Assembly: GCA_916613615.1 (NCBI GenBank)
Contig: OU744728.1
Coordinates: 28,351,450 to 28,415,449 of the forward strand
Origin: Steromphala cineraria
Taxonomy: Eukaryota > Mollusca > Gastropoda > Trochida > Trochidae
Direction: 5' to 3'
DNA length: 64,000 bases
Part shown: positions 23,404 through 34,354 of the stretch, in pieces
Layout of the letters: each line of letters begins with the position of its first letter
Numbering within the stretch: position 1 is the first letter of the stretch
Notes under the pieces: model-generated
Database searches by the model: none
What the model was told of the DNA's origin: nothing
The model's input: the letters and a program-made list of their open reading frames with translations, nothing else
Position numbers and translations under genes: made by a program

Positions 23404-26197
23404 ATGGCGATGTCCGGGATAGCCGTATCAAATGAGTGCATTGATGCTCATGAAGCCCAACGTAGCAAGAAGGGTGTTCAGTATACTATCTACAAGATTG
23501 GTGAGCCAGGTAGTGGTGGCGGCCACGACCACGACCATCATGATGACCATGACCATGAGCAGCAACAGAAATCGCATTCGAAAAAGAAGGCGAAAGAGGA
23601 AATCGTCGTTGACAGAACCTGCGAGAAATGTTGCCGGTACAAGGCCGATAACGTGAAAGATTTAGATGATGACACGGTTGAACAAATTGGAAAGGAAGAG
23701 TTCGAAAAGTTCATTCATTCATTGCCCGATAATGAACCCAGATATGCAGTCTTTGATTACGTTGGGAGGTCACAGTCCTCTGGATCGTCAGGATTCAATG
23801 ACAAACTTAAGTTCATTTCATGGTAAGTTGTGACCAAGCCTTGTGTGTAGACTGAAGCGGAAGTAAAAAAATACACGCCTTCCCTTTCATATTTCAGAAG
23901 AGGGTTAATCCCTTAGAATTTAGGCTACTTAAACAATAATTTTTTAAGTTATTTTATCTAAAAATTACATTTTTGCCACTTACATCTTCTGTTTGATTTT
24001 TTTTCACAATGTCAAAGATGAAAAAGTTCAGAAGTTTTACTTTATATTGATTATTGACCAACTTGAAGGATGAATTAATGAAATGCAACCATTATCAAAA
24101 TAAAGCATTATTAACCCGTCCGTAGATTTGATGTTCGATTAAAAAAAATATGTGTAATGAAGTCAAAACTGAAATGTCAATTACTGAAATTTTCTCTGCT
24201 TTGGTAGACTTTGGCTGTGCAATTAGGGCTGTAACAATTCATTGATACCTACGATACAATCATAGCTTGGGAAATCATGATTATTGTATCGTGAGCTTCC
24301 TGTATCGTGATACACTAAAAATAGATTTCACTTACTTAAAAATGAAAAGAAAAACTATGTGAACACTATAAAAACAGCTAGTGTTGTGCAGTAACTGTAA
24401 CTACAGTGAGGATGAAGCAATCTGATTCATAAATACCGAGTATGTTAGATAATTAGCCTTAAGACATTTTATCATACCCCTGACTATCGGAAGAGGGCAC
24501 ATAGTATTACCACAATTCCATACGTATGTCCCAGAACATATTTTGTCTGACATATTCCAGGCAACTATACCATCTGAATGTTACCAAATTGTCATCTACT
24601 AGGACCAGAGCAGTGTCGAAATGTTATTTAAATTTAAAAAAATCATAATTAAGATAAGTATTTATCAGTTAATCGCCCATCTACATATCAAACAATAAAC
24701 AGATACTAGTGGTGTTCCGATTAATCGATTTGGTCGAGCATCGGTCGGTTGACCCATTTGACCACATAATCGATTACAACTTTCTGTAATCGATTTAATC
24801 GATTACTGATAAAAATCAAGATATTTTTACAGTAATTGTCAGTAATATTACTAAAAGAATGATTCTGATTGATTTCATTACTAAACCTTGTTATTTTTGT
24901 TTTCCAAATATAGGATCAAGTGAAAATGAAAGCAAGAAAATAGAAAACTTATTTTTTAAACTTTTCTACCCTTATGAAGGAATCAATCTTAGACACCAAA
25001 ATGCAACTACATGTAACCGATTATTAATCGATCATCGATTAGTTACCCCCAACTGATGATCAATTACAAAATTTCAACCGATTCCCAACACTAACAGATA
25101 CATATGCTGTATTAAAATATTTCCACCTACTGACTCTAATCTTTCACTGTTTTTTCCATGAAACAGTAGAAACAGAATATTTATTTGTTTTGGCCTATAT
25201 TAGTGTTAGTTGTTGATGTGCCTAGTTTTTAGAGGTTTAACGACACAGGAGGTTCGCAAAAGGATACGTATCCCAATTTGGGAGTCCCAATACGATACAT
25301 ATATCGGATATATTATCCAGATACACATTAAGTCCTTACACAATGATCTTTTCACAATATATTTGGATAAATAATTTTATGCAAGAATTGAACTTTACCT
25401 GGTTTGACTAGTAATTGTATTATGATCAGACTTTCAAGTATTAGAAGAGGTATCTTCTAGATCTCTATCGTTGTTATCAGCATCTACATTGAGAATTCTT
25501 TAGTATGTTATGAATTGCGATACACATCCATCAAAAGGATAAATCTTTTATCACAATATACAAGAAAGATAAGTTACATGTCACAATACACTATTTTCAG
25601 GGCATTTTGCAGAAAAGAAACTTGGGCCAAAATCCTGATTTTTAAAGTTAAATAAGTGGTTTAAAGTCCCATGATACCATATCACTATACAGACTTTGTA
25701 TCAGTAATCAGTATGCATCTATTCAGATTAAGTAGACACTTCTATTAATTTGTCGTCACAACTCTCCCAACACACACTCAAGACAACAGGCTATTACATA
25801 ATCCCTGGTCTTTCAGGCCTGATGAGCTAATAATTAATTACTGAACGAAATCCGAATGGTTTCAAGGCTTTTGAGAAAAAACAAGCAATGTTAGTTTGCA
25901 TAACTTGATAAGCAAGTACAAGCATTAAGCACATAGGTTTGCAGAGTGGTAACAGAATTTTGATGATAAAGATTTGTTTTCATGACTGATTTTACTTTGA
26001 CTAGATTCCAAAATAAGAATTATATATTTTGTTACAGGTCCCCTGATGATGCTCCAGTGAAGAAGAAAATGATTTACTCCTCCACAAAGGATTCTTTGAA
26101 GAAGAAATTGTGTATAAACAGCAAGGACGTGCACCTTGCCTCCAAGAACCAGGATGAAATCAAGGATGCTTTCGACAAGTTGTTGAAAGAGAATTAG
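23404..26197 (+). CDS. ADF/cofilin actin-depolymerising protein with His-rich insertion
   Basis: Joins 23404-23822 and 26038-26197 (phase 2; donor TG|GTAAGT, acceptor TTACAG|GT) into 192 residues; about 165 is usual. ADF/cofilins bind actin filaments in the cytoplasm, sever them and speed subunit loss. The N-terminus MAMSGIAV keeps the serine (Ser4) that LIM kinase phosphorylates in relatives. The actin-binding core is intact: YAVFDY, then FISWSPDDAPVKKKMIYSS (W140 onward), KDSLKKKL, and a C-terminal helix ending KDAFDKLLKEN. Unusual is residues 34-80: a glycine hinge, a His/Asp stretch HDHDHHDDHDHE (41-52), a Gln/Lys segment and a CEKCC cluster (73-77). In cofilins this position is a short loop bearing a nuclear localisation signal; KKKAKEE here may serve that role. 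The His/Cys content suggests metal binding, which is inference. The 2.2-kb intron holds two hAT-like repeats. The start at 23404 has an AAAATGG context; Met3 is an alternative. Confidence 0.93.
24226..24435. mobile_element. hAT-like repeat fragment in the cofilin intron
   Basis: Opens with TAGGGCTGTAACAATTCATT and is the reverse complement of 30888-31107 over about 210 bases (shared: ATCATGATTATTGTATCGTGAGC or complement, TGCAGTAACTGTAACTACAG, GAAGCAATCTGATT). The right end is missing, so no target duplication can be seen for this copy. Confidence 0.7.
24707..25093. mobile_element. hAT-like MITE, 387 bp, 8-bp TSD
   Basis: Flanked by the exact 8-bp direct repeat ACAGATAC (24699-24706 and 25094-25101). 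Termini are imperfect inverted repeats, TAGTGGTGTTCCGATT on the left and AATCGGTTGAAATT-type on the right, ending AACACTA. The body is rich in ATCGATTA. The 8-bp duplication and T-A-G-T-G end fit the hAT superfamily. A 65-codon open frame inside it is not a gene. Confidence 0.8.
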
Positions 26198-26460
26198 ACG
26201 GCTCAATCTAGACAAGTGATTCATTACTCCAAGCCATTGAGACTCAAACTCTAATGTGTATAAAGTCTGACTTTCTGTGAACGTTCACTGCACTGTAACA
26301 GTTCCATGCAGACGTAAACTTTTGTATACAATTTGATTTTTGGTAAAACATTGATTTTTGACAATATGTTGATTTACTTTTGTTTATAATCATAAAGATC
26401 CTTGTGCTCACATTCCAAATATGTGAGTCAATTTTCCATTGTATTCATGTTGGAAAGCCA

Positions 26461-26485
26461 AATAAACCAAAAATGACGGAATAAA
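26461..26485 (+). terminator. Two AATAAA polyadenylation signals of the cofilin gene
   Basis: AATAAA occurs at 26461-26466 and again at 26480-26485, giving a 3' untranslated region of roughly 280-310 bases after the TAG at 26195-26197. Both lie on the coding strand in an AT-rich context. Which one is used cannot be told from sequence. Confidence 0.65.
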
Positions 26486-26639
26486 TCTTTCATAAGCTTA
26501 TTGAATATTTGTATTGATGCAACTGAACTCCTTTGATATAAGGATTTGCAATGATCCATTATCCTTAAATGTTTTGGTCGCCCTGGAATCAGTTTAATTC
26601 TCATCACATTTCTGAAGATTATTGGTACCTGCACTTAAA

Positions 26640-27075
26640 ATTATGTCTCCCCCTGAAGGGTCGGGAGACATATTGGTTTTTGCTGAGTTTCCGTCGAAAT
26701 TGGCTTTGGCGTTCCCGGAGCATAACTCTGAAACTACTTGACCAATCTTCACCAAATTTGGTATGCAGCTTCTTCATATCATGTAGATATCATGCCTTTT
26801 GGGGGTTTCAACTTCTATTAAATTATTTATTTTTGGGTTTCAAGGGCAACAGTTTGGACTTTGTCATTTTGAAGGGGAGGATTAGTTTTCATGTCAAACT
26901 GCATAGATGTTGATTCACGATTCCCATAAATATAAAAAAAATATAACCAAAATATACAGTTCATGCTGTTTTATATAAAAAGAATATGGTTTTCATTTTG
27001 GGTTTGAAAATAGTTAAGGTATTTTCAAATAATAAGTTTCAGCTGAAACGGTGTATGGGGGAGACATCTGTTTTT
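26640..27075. repeat. TGTCTCCC-type dispersed repeat
   Basis: Begins with the hairpin TGTCTCCCCCTGAAGGGTC then GGGAGACA (26643-26674). It continues through CTGAAACTACTTGACCAATC and CACCAAATTTGGTATGCAGC, and ends near GGGGGAGACATCTG (27057-27070). The opening and closing strings form an inverted pair. It is the same kind of element as the end of the block at 3745-4350 and of a type I associate with bivalve genomes. The 114-codon frame inside is not a protein gene. Confidence 0.65.
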
Positions 27076-27415
27076 ACGAGTAAAACACTTTCTAGTTATG
27101 ACATGAAAAAAGTCTATGTAATATATGTCACCTCACCTTCCCAGGAAAAGCAAGTTTATATCCATATCAGAGAGGCAAATTTTTGATGTGCGTTATTATG
27201 GAACAATCAACATTTGTATTTTTGGTTCGAACAAGGACATTTTTCCAACCTATTATGGAAAAACTATTCATCAGATTTTCGAATTTTGCACCTGTTTTCT
27301 AGCCTACTTAGAGGGATGCAGTACCAAATAACCAATTTTTGAACTTTTTACAAATTTCCATGTATTTTCAATTGGTCATTTTCCAATTTCAGTATTGTCT
27401 GATAGATTGCAGACA

Positions 27416-27500
27416 ATCTAGTTAAAACTAGCTGTAATGTTATCGTCCTCTAAGTCCTTACGTTACATCTAGCTACTAACCCACCTGGTCAGTGTCGCGC
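27416..27500. repeat. Solo arm of the foldback family seen at 35305-35522
   Basis: TCTAGTTAAAACTAGCTGTA, then an ACGTTACATCTAGCTACTAAC-like string and CACCTGGTCAGTGTCGCG, matches one arm of the 35305-35522 inverted repeat. The partner arm is absent here. Confidence 0.6.
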
Positions 27501-29970
27501 ATGTGAAAATTTTTCATTTCTATGTTTTGTACTTAAATCATTTTTCAAGATCAGAAATTTGACTGATTGATTAAAACTATTTATCCAATTCTTTTTATCA
27601 ATTTTACACATTTCTTTTACCTTTTTGGGAGAGATAAAGTGCAAAGTTACAATACATCTTATTATAAAATATTTTTTTATGAGATAAAACTTTGACCAAT
27701 TGCAGAAAATACATTCATTCTTTTCAATTCTCTTAAATTGGGTGGTCAAATGCTGTTAGTCTGTAGAGATTTCTACTAAAATGTCTGGTTAATGAGATGT
27801 CTAATTTTGGGAAGTAAACCGTAATTTAGTTGGTTAAGGATACACGATTGGGGGTATTAGTGTGCCACGCTCACCTTGTCTGTTGCTGTGGAAGCTTGAT
27901 GAATGTAATTTTTCCTAAAATATTGTGGTGAAACTTTTTCCAAATTTCCAAATTAATCTTTTTTTAATAAAATCCTTTAAAATTCACAAATTGGAACCTT
28001 TTCTAGCTTGCTTGTTTGAGCTGCTAACATTAAGTTATTGCAAAATAAGACCAAGAAAAGGTAACGAAAGTACACTCGGAAATAGAAATAAAAGGGTTTT
28101 TGGTGTTTATTTCTTTATTACCGGTACTCAAGTAGTGTAAGTAATTCTTACATATGTTCAAATAACTAACTTTTTCCCAACTAGGCCTTATGAAATAATT
28201 GCAAAAATATTCTTTAAATTGCCTTGTTCAGGTAAAACTGCCAAAAGTTTGCATATTTTCTTTACATTTCGGAACATGCTATAGTTTACGTCACTCCCAG
28301 CAATGCGTGTGACAATAAACCTGCAACGCTCTTTTCACCTGAATTTGCAGTTGCATGTGCGTTGAAAAGTTGGGGAAAAACTATTGTGAATGAATATTTA
28401 GAATACAAATATCCACTTAGTTTCAAATATAGAAATAATCGACAAAATGCATTTTATTTCTATTTCCGTGAGTACTATAGTCCAATACCGTTTAGCAATT
28501 CTCGGATCTAGTGATAGGTTCACACTGATTTTAGTTAGATTGCAAGTAATCAAGTTCATTCAGGAATGATACACAAGTGAATGGTTTATCTGATTAGTGA
28601 CTGAAAATGAAGGTAATATCCAAGGGGGTACTCATAAAGGAAACGCATTTAAGCAGATAATGACATTTACACAGTACACAGTAAAATGTAACAGATAACG
28701 AGGTAATCACGCATAGGAAAACAAAACAATTGCAAGAAGATTTATTAGCTCATCTGGCCTGAAAAGCTGGATGGTGTTATGGCATGGAATGATGTCTATT
28801 AACGGTTTGGTATCCTAACTTCTTTGCCAGAAACAAAAGGCCTAGAAAGGTGAAACACTGTGTACAGATCCTGGTTGATTTGGTGTCTGTGACCAATATC
28901 AAGAGCTTCAGGGTCTTCTCCCTTAGATTCGTTTATTTTCTCCAAAAGCAAACGGCTACGACTGATATTTTCTGTACATACTCCTGATTATCTGGGGTTG
29001 TAATTTAGAAAGTTTATTATCCTGTTATTCCTCATGTGACCCTCGGACCACTTGTGTAAGTAATAATATAGCCTGACAAGCTACAGAACAAATGGCTATA
29101 TTTTTCAAGGAGCTCTAAAAGAAAGTCCCAGGGTCGGTCAAGCTATGCCAATTCCTTTCCCGACGCAGCTAATGGCTGAAATATTGCCAAAGCGGCGTAA
29201 AACAGGAACACACTGACCAATTCCTTTCCCAAGCTGGAAAGATGTGTTTACACTATTTAAAAATCATTTTTACCAATACATCATCTTAAAACGAGATTAA
29301 TGAGAAAGTTAAATACAGTAAAAGGGCCCCAGTCACATTCTACATCAGATTGTTAACATATTGTTAAGAAAACATAAGTGATTATTGAAAAAAAAATTCA
29401 GAATTAAAAAAATATATTCTGAGAAGAAAAAATGCAAGTGAACTAAGTGTCGGGGAGAAAAAAAACTATTTTCTTGTGATAACTTTCTATAACTACATGT
29501 TTACTTCAAAACAAGACCATAAAAATTCTTTCCATTGCTGAATGATTTGGTTTAAGTTTTACAGGCCAAAAATCTGTTTGGACTTCAACATGGGAAGAAT
29601 AAATTCAGAAACTTCAGTGTGGAGAGAATGGGTACCAATGCAATAGATAGAAAACTAAATACCCAGTATTTGTACAGAGGGAAGATGTGTACACAAGAGT
29701 TATCTCCCTTGGCCACACTACCATTATGAAACAACAGTGTATGGGAGATAAGTTAGTTTCTAGATACCATTACCATAAAAGACACCTGATCACCATTTGA
29801 ACCCAATTCTGATATGATTATTTACTGCTGAAAGTACTTATAACATCAACAGTTTTTCTTTACATATGCATATGCATATTAAGATCAGTTGTCTACAAAA
29901 CATCCAAACAAAGATATAATAGGCAAATAGCATTTAACTTCTATTTCCATGAGTACTGAAGCCTTTCCCT
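27501..29970. other. Intergenic, no gene seen
   Basis: AT-rich sequence with no recognisable exon. A motif at 29172-29211 (GCTGAAATATTGCCAAAGCG then GCGTAAAACA) resembles, in reverse complement, 34212-34260; such strings often belong to SINE tails, but I cannot define an element. Confidence 0.4.
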
Positions 29971-29972
29971 CC

Positions 29973-30230
29973 AGGGGGTATAGCGTAGTGGTTAGCGTGT
30001 TCAGCTTCAGATCAAGAGGTCCGTGGTTCGAATCCCGCAAGGGGCTCGGCAACTTTGTCTGCAGTGGAGAATTGTTCTACATGCAGTCAGGTTTGGGTGC
30101 AAACTACACTAAATTTCAGCCCAGTACCATTCATGGTTCGCTAGTTCCAGGCAATGCTCGCAGGTTTTACCGCAATTAATTGGCACAGTATTGTTGCAGG
30201 CTTTCTCTCTGCAATAATACTTGCAGCCGC
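29973..30230 (+). mobile_element. tRNA-derived SINE, plus-strand copy
   Basis: The head carries an RNA polymerase III A box, TAGCGTAGTGG (29981-29991), and a perfect B box, GGTTCGAATCC (30025-30035), with tRNA-like spacing. The following 190 bases (AACTTTGTCTGCAGTGGAGA, AATTTCAGCCCAGTACCA, GCAGGTTTTACCGCAATTAA, CTCTGCAATAATACTTGCAG) match the inverted copy at 33270-33527. A body that repeats elsewhere, rather than a gene-like end after the tRNA part, makes this a SINE rather than a tRNA gene. No clear target duplication. Confidence 0.8.
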
Positions 30231-30491
30231 GATATCGGTGAAATACAGAGGTTGGTGCATTCAGACCGAGACGGAGAGGATATCCTGACTGGTTCGAACC
30301 CTGATAGAGACATTATTTTTGCAATTTTATTCCTCAGAGTACGGTCGATTTTAATCAGACTGCTCTCCTGACATTTGTCAAGCCCATCAAAGTACTTACA
30401 GTTAGTGTCTCTAAAATCTATCAAGTCAGTCGGGCTTGCTGATCTCTTCTCCAACAAGCCAAATCTAACCAGCAATTACAAGGGCAGGTAC

Positions 30492-31107
30492 TAGGGCTGA
30501 GTATCATGGGATACGATATGTATCACGATACAGACTATCATCAATAGTCAGAGGACAAAGTATGGAGATTCACATGAAATCCATTGGCGGCCATTTTTGT
30601 GTGAACACCTTTAATTCATTTTGTGTAAGAAAAAGGAATCGCATGGCTAAACTTTACGTTATATATTTAATTCAGTGCTGCTTCATTTAGTTTAAATACA
30701 TTTTCATTCAATTGGAACCATTAATTTTCATTTTCCTGACATCACCTTATATTCCCCATAAAAACGTGCTACTGCCCCTTTAAAGTATAACTTAATGCAT
30801 ATTTTGTGAAATATTCAAGATGGTGGCAATTTTGTGTTATGAGATGATCACAAATCGAAAATTAAAACAGGTTTTTTTCAAAAGTGTTTTTATAAATCAG
30901 ATTGCTTCATGCTATCTGTAGTTACAGTTACTGCACAACACTAGCTGGTTTCATAGTGTTCACTTAGATTTTCTTTTCATTGTTAAAGTAAGTGAAATCT
31001 ATTTTTAAGTGTATCATGATACAGGATCTAGGAAGCTCACGATACAATAATCATGATTTCCCAAGCTACGATTGTATCGTAGGTATCGATGAATCGTTAC
31101 AGCCCTA
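30492..31107. mobile_element. hAT-like element, 616 bp, 8-bp TSD, with nested MITE piece
   Basis: Both sides carry the exact 8-bp repeat GCAGGTAC (30484-30491 and 31108-31115). Termini are TAGGGCTGAGTATC on the left and ..CGTTACAGCCCTA on the right, sharing TAGGGCTG as an inverted end. The right third matches 24226-24435 in reverse. The interior includes 30541-30779, a 5'-truncated family A MITE, so the structure is composite. No transposase frame is present. Confidence 0.82.
30541..30779. mobile_element. Truncated family A MITE nested in the hAT-like element
   Basis: Matches the right two thirds of the elements at 14727-15081 and 15768-16123 (ATAGTCAGAGGACAAAGTAT, ATCCATTGGCGGCCATTTTT, AACGTGCTACTGCCCC) and keeps the right-hand TTAA (30780-30783). 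The left end is gone. Confidence 0.8.
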
Positions 31108-31510
31108 GCAGGTACTATTTCGAACACTGATTGGAAATGCTCTGGCAAAAAATTCCAGATTTGAATTTGTTGACATGGAAAACATTGGACCTTGCATGTA
31201 GATACCTATCACAGGGTTCATACAAATTTAATTCAATTCAAGCAAAAAAAGCATAAAACCAAATGAAAATGACAAACAAAACAAAATAGATATTCAGTAA
31301 CCACAGAATCATCAGATTTCTAAATTTAGGGAAGTTATTGTAATTTTAATTGTAAACACAAAAGTCAAATTTTTGAGACTGTTGACAGTGAATTTAAAGC
31401 TTTTCAATGCTTTTTAGTCAATATCCTAGGCTTTTTCAGGCTTAAATAGGTTTAAGACCAAGTGCCAATATTCCAGGCCTTTTCAAGGCTTGTATGAACC
31501 CTGTATCATT

Positions 31511-31604
31511 CATCTTCCGCATGCATCGGGCGAGATATGCATTTATAAGAAATTCATATTCATGTCTTGTAAATGCATATCTCGCCCGATGCGTGCGGAA
31601 GATG
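31511..31604. repeat. Hairpin: 35-nt arms, one mismatch, 24-nt loop
   Basis: Arms at 31511-31545 (opening CATCTTCCGCATGCATCGGG) and 31570-31604 are reverse complements except for one base. The arms are GC-richer than their surroundings. Short frames read through it on both strands only because of the symmetry. Origin unknown: possibly a small foldback element. Confidence 0.8.
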
Positions 31605-31607
31605 TGT

Positions 31608-33268
31608 ATCATTAAACAGTTTAAATTGAAGCTTTGCTTACTTTGCAAAAGAGAACAAAATAAATTCTTCATAAATTATATTTAATTCACCCAAGTACAA
31701 TTTGTGAACCTTCAAACACAAAAATATTGCTGAACTGTATCTAAGCACCGTTTTCTGTTGTTCAAATTATTTTATATATTCAAATATATGACAAGGTGCA
31801 AAACATTCTGAGAAAATACTGACATATGAATTTTAATTTCAAACAAATGATGAAATTTTCCATCTAAGGTACGACTTACAAGTCTTTCACATTCAATAAA
31901 ACAAATCTTGTTTTCGGCAACCTTTTTTGCAGTTCATTTTCTCCACAAAAATTGCACACAAGGTAATAGGCAAGAATAGCACAAAGTCATTCATGAAATA
32001 AATATATGAGTTACAAACAGATAAAATACACATTTTTTATATTTCATAAAAGTGATATAGCTTATTCAAAAGTTTAGGTGCATTTCCTTGGTTCCACACA
32101 ACATAATTCTATCGATATTGTAAGATGTAACCAAACGGAAGACTAATATATTGCACAGCACAAAGTCAAAGTCTATATTCATATAAGTAATAAGTAGTCA
32201 GGTATTTGGAAAGGTAAGGGCTATGGGTCATTTGCATCTTGAATGAAAATATGACCCATTCATTTTTCAAAAGTTTTCTATTCATATATATAAGGACAAT
32301 AGCCCATTTAAAATTCAGAAAATTACCAAAAAGTTTAAAATTGCCCCTAGTCAAAGCTGTGGCGATGACGTCTTTTCAAATATCTGAATCAATAAAATAT
32401 AAATTGGCTATGTTTGATAACAAGGATAAAGCTTATTCAAATTTACAAATGCATGTGATTTATCAGTGTATAAAACAAGCCTATGAGGTCAAAAGTGCTA
32501 TTTTGTAGATTTAAATGGAAAATTTTAGGAAAAATCTCAAAAATTTACTAGCCTTGTCTAAATGTAACTAGTTAGCAGGCCAGTGGACCTTATTCATACA
32601 CTTGATGTATGTCAAATTTACTTCTCTTTCATAACTGAAAAGTATATAAATAATTAAAAATAAAATCATTAAAAACCATATCCATAGACATATCCAGACA
32701 CAATAAGTATCACAATGACAAAGAATGATATGATTTGAACCGATACATGTCACGATACACATTTTTCGGGGAATATCAATTTTATCGAGAAAACCTAATA
32801 ATTTTAACAAACATCTTTAATAATTTTAGTTTAAATATGCACTTCTAAAATCAATGAAACGTATCTCAATACAAACATTGTATCATGATACGTATGTCTT
32901 CAGATTGAGTAGCCGATTTTTAATGTATCAATATATTGTCACAACTCTATAAACCATTTATAGTAATTGCAAACTGTTATTCTCATTGGTGTTTTTTTTG
33001 TGCAACAATGGGAAATTAAGACTTGACATGAATACCCATTTTTTGGGAATGACAAAAACATGACTTTCACAAGAAAAGTCTAAAATGGAATTTAATTTCA
33101 AATACTGGTGCATGATATAAATTTAGTGAATCATTTTCTCACAGCACATGATTAAACAAGACAAGATTTCTAGGATCTAAAAGAATACATTGATGCAAAC
33201 TTTTCTGACAAATGATCTTCAGTGATTTGGAGTTTAAAGCCGCTTTCAAGAACATTTAACTAATATGA
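31608..33268. other. Intergenic, no gene seen
   Basis: AT-rich. The stretch 32700-32960 has scattered GATACA/TGTATC strings like those in the hAT-like repeats (for example TGTATCATGATACGTATG near 32879), suggesting a very degraded relative. No exon is supportable. Confidence 0.4.
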
Positions 33269-33269
33269 C

Positions 33270-33527
33270 AGCTGCTAGTATTATTGCAGGGAGAGAGCCC
33301 GCAACACAATTGTGGCTATGCATTGCGGTGAAACCTGCAAGCATCGGCTGGACCTAGCATACAATGGGTGGTACTGCGCTGAAATTCAGTGGAGCATTGC
33401 ACCCAAACATAACTGCGTGTAGTCTGTAGAACAGTTCTATACTGCAGACAAAGTTACTGGCAGGGTTTAAACCCCAGACCTCTTGATCCTAAGCTGACTG
33501 TGCTATGTTATCCCGCCCCCGACATAT
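33270..33527 (-). mobile_element. tRNA-derived SINE, minus-strand copy
   Basis: In reverse complement this follows the 29973-30230 element from end to end. It has a degraded tRNA-like head (B box decayed to GGTTTAAACCC), then ACTTTGTCTGCAGTA, GTTTGGGTGCAA, GAATTTCAGCGCAGTACCA, GCAGGTTTCACCGCAA and CCTGCAATAATACTAGCAGC. The more decayed promoter suggests it is the older insertion. Confidence 0.78.
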
Positions 33528-34354
33528 GACATGTCTGTCAAGAAGTTGTCATACCATTGGCTCAATCTTTGCAACTAGTTATTGTACATCCTCCTTATTT
33601 TGTATAACATATATCAAGTAAATATTGCTTACTTTAATTTAGTATGTTTTCTGACAAAAAAATGAAATTAATATTATCATGGATAATTGATGATACAACT
33701 AGTTATACTTATAGGTACAGTGATAGAACAGTTATTCATATTAATGCTTGTGGACTCCATAAGCTGTCTGTCAATAAGGATCAACACAAAGAAAAACTGT
33801 TGGTCTAACTCTGAAACTGCCTACATTATTAATCAGAACTGATTGAACATATTCTAAATGATAACAGCATTCTTGTTATCAGTGGGTTATGAATATACAA
33901 CACTGTTGTCAGTTTACCAGGTTCTGCCAGTAAATACATGTCTGTCTCATTGCAAATTACATTGGAATAATGAAAAGTAAGGAACAGCATCATGTTAAGA
34001 AAACTGTGAGACTGTAAGGACCTGAAGATATTTAAAAGTGTGGGCCCTTGTGAATAACCGCCACTGTTTGGCCTACAGGACAATGCTTATAAACACAAGT
34101 TTTTAAAGGTCTGCATTTTACACAAATATAAGAACATTCAAGAGCCCTGATATTTTCTCATTCTATTTTGAAAGAAAATCAAAATTGCAAAATATTTATC
34201 TGGGTGGAATAGGTGAGTTGTTGTAAAACGCTGCTTTGGCAATATTGCAGCTATTCAAGGTGAGGAATAAATATGGCAATGACATATAAATAACATTGAT
34301 TACTCAAAATGTTAAGTCATTATAAATCTTTCACTGTAAAGTCAATAAAATCTT

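Noticed and set aside
23432..23656. 74-codon plus-strand frame inside the cofilin exon
   Set aside because: Shadow of the cofilin frame; Met/Thr-rich product arises from the His/Asp codons read one base off.
29973..30050. Functional tRNA gene
   Set aside because: A and B boxes are good, but the sequence continues into a body repeated at 33270-33527, and I could not fold a convincing acceptor and anticodon arm. A SINE head is the better reading.
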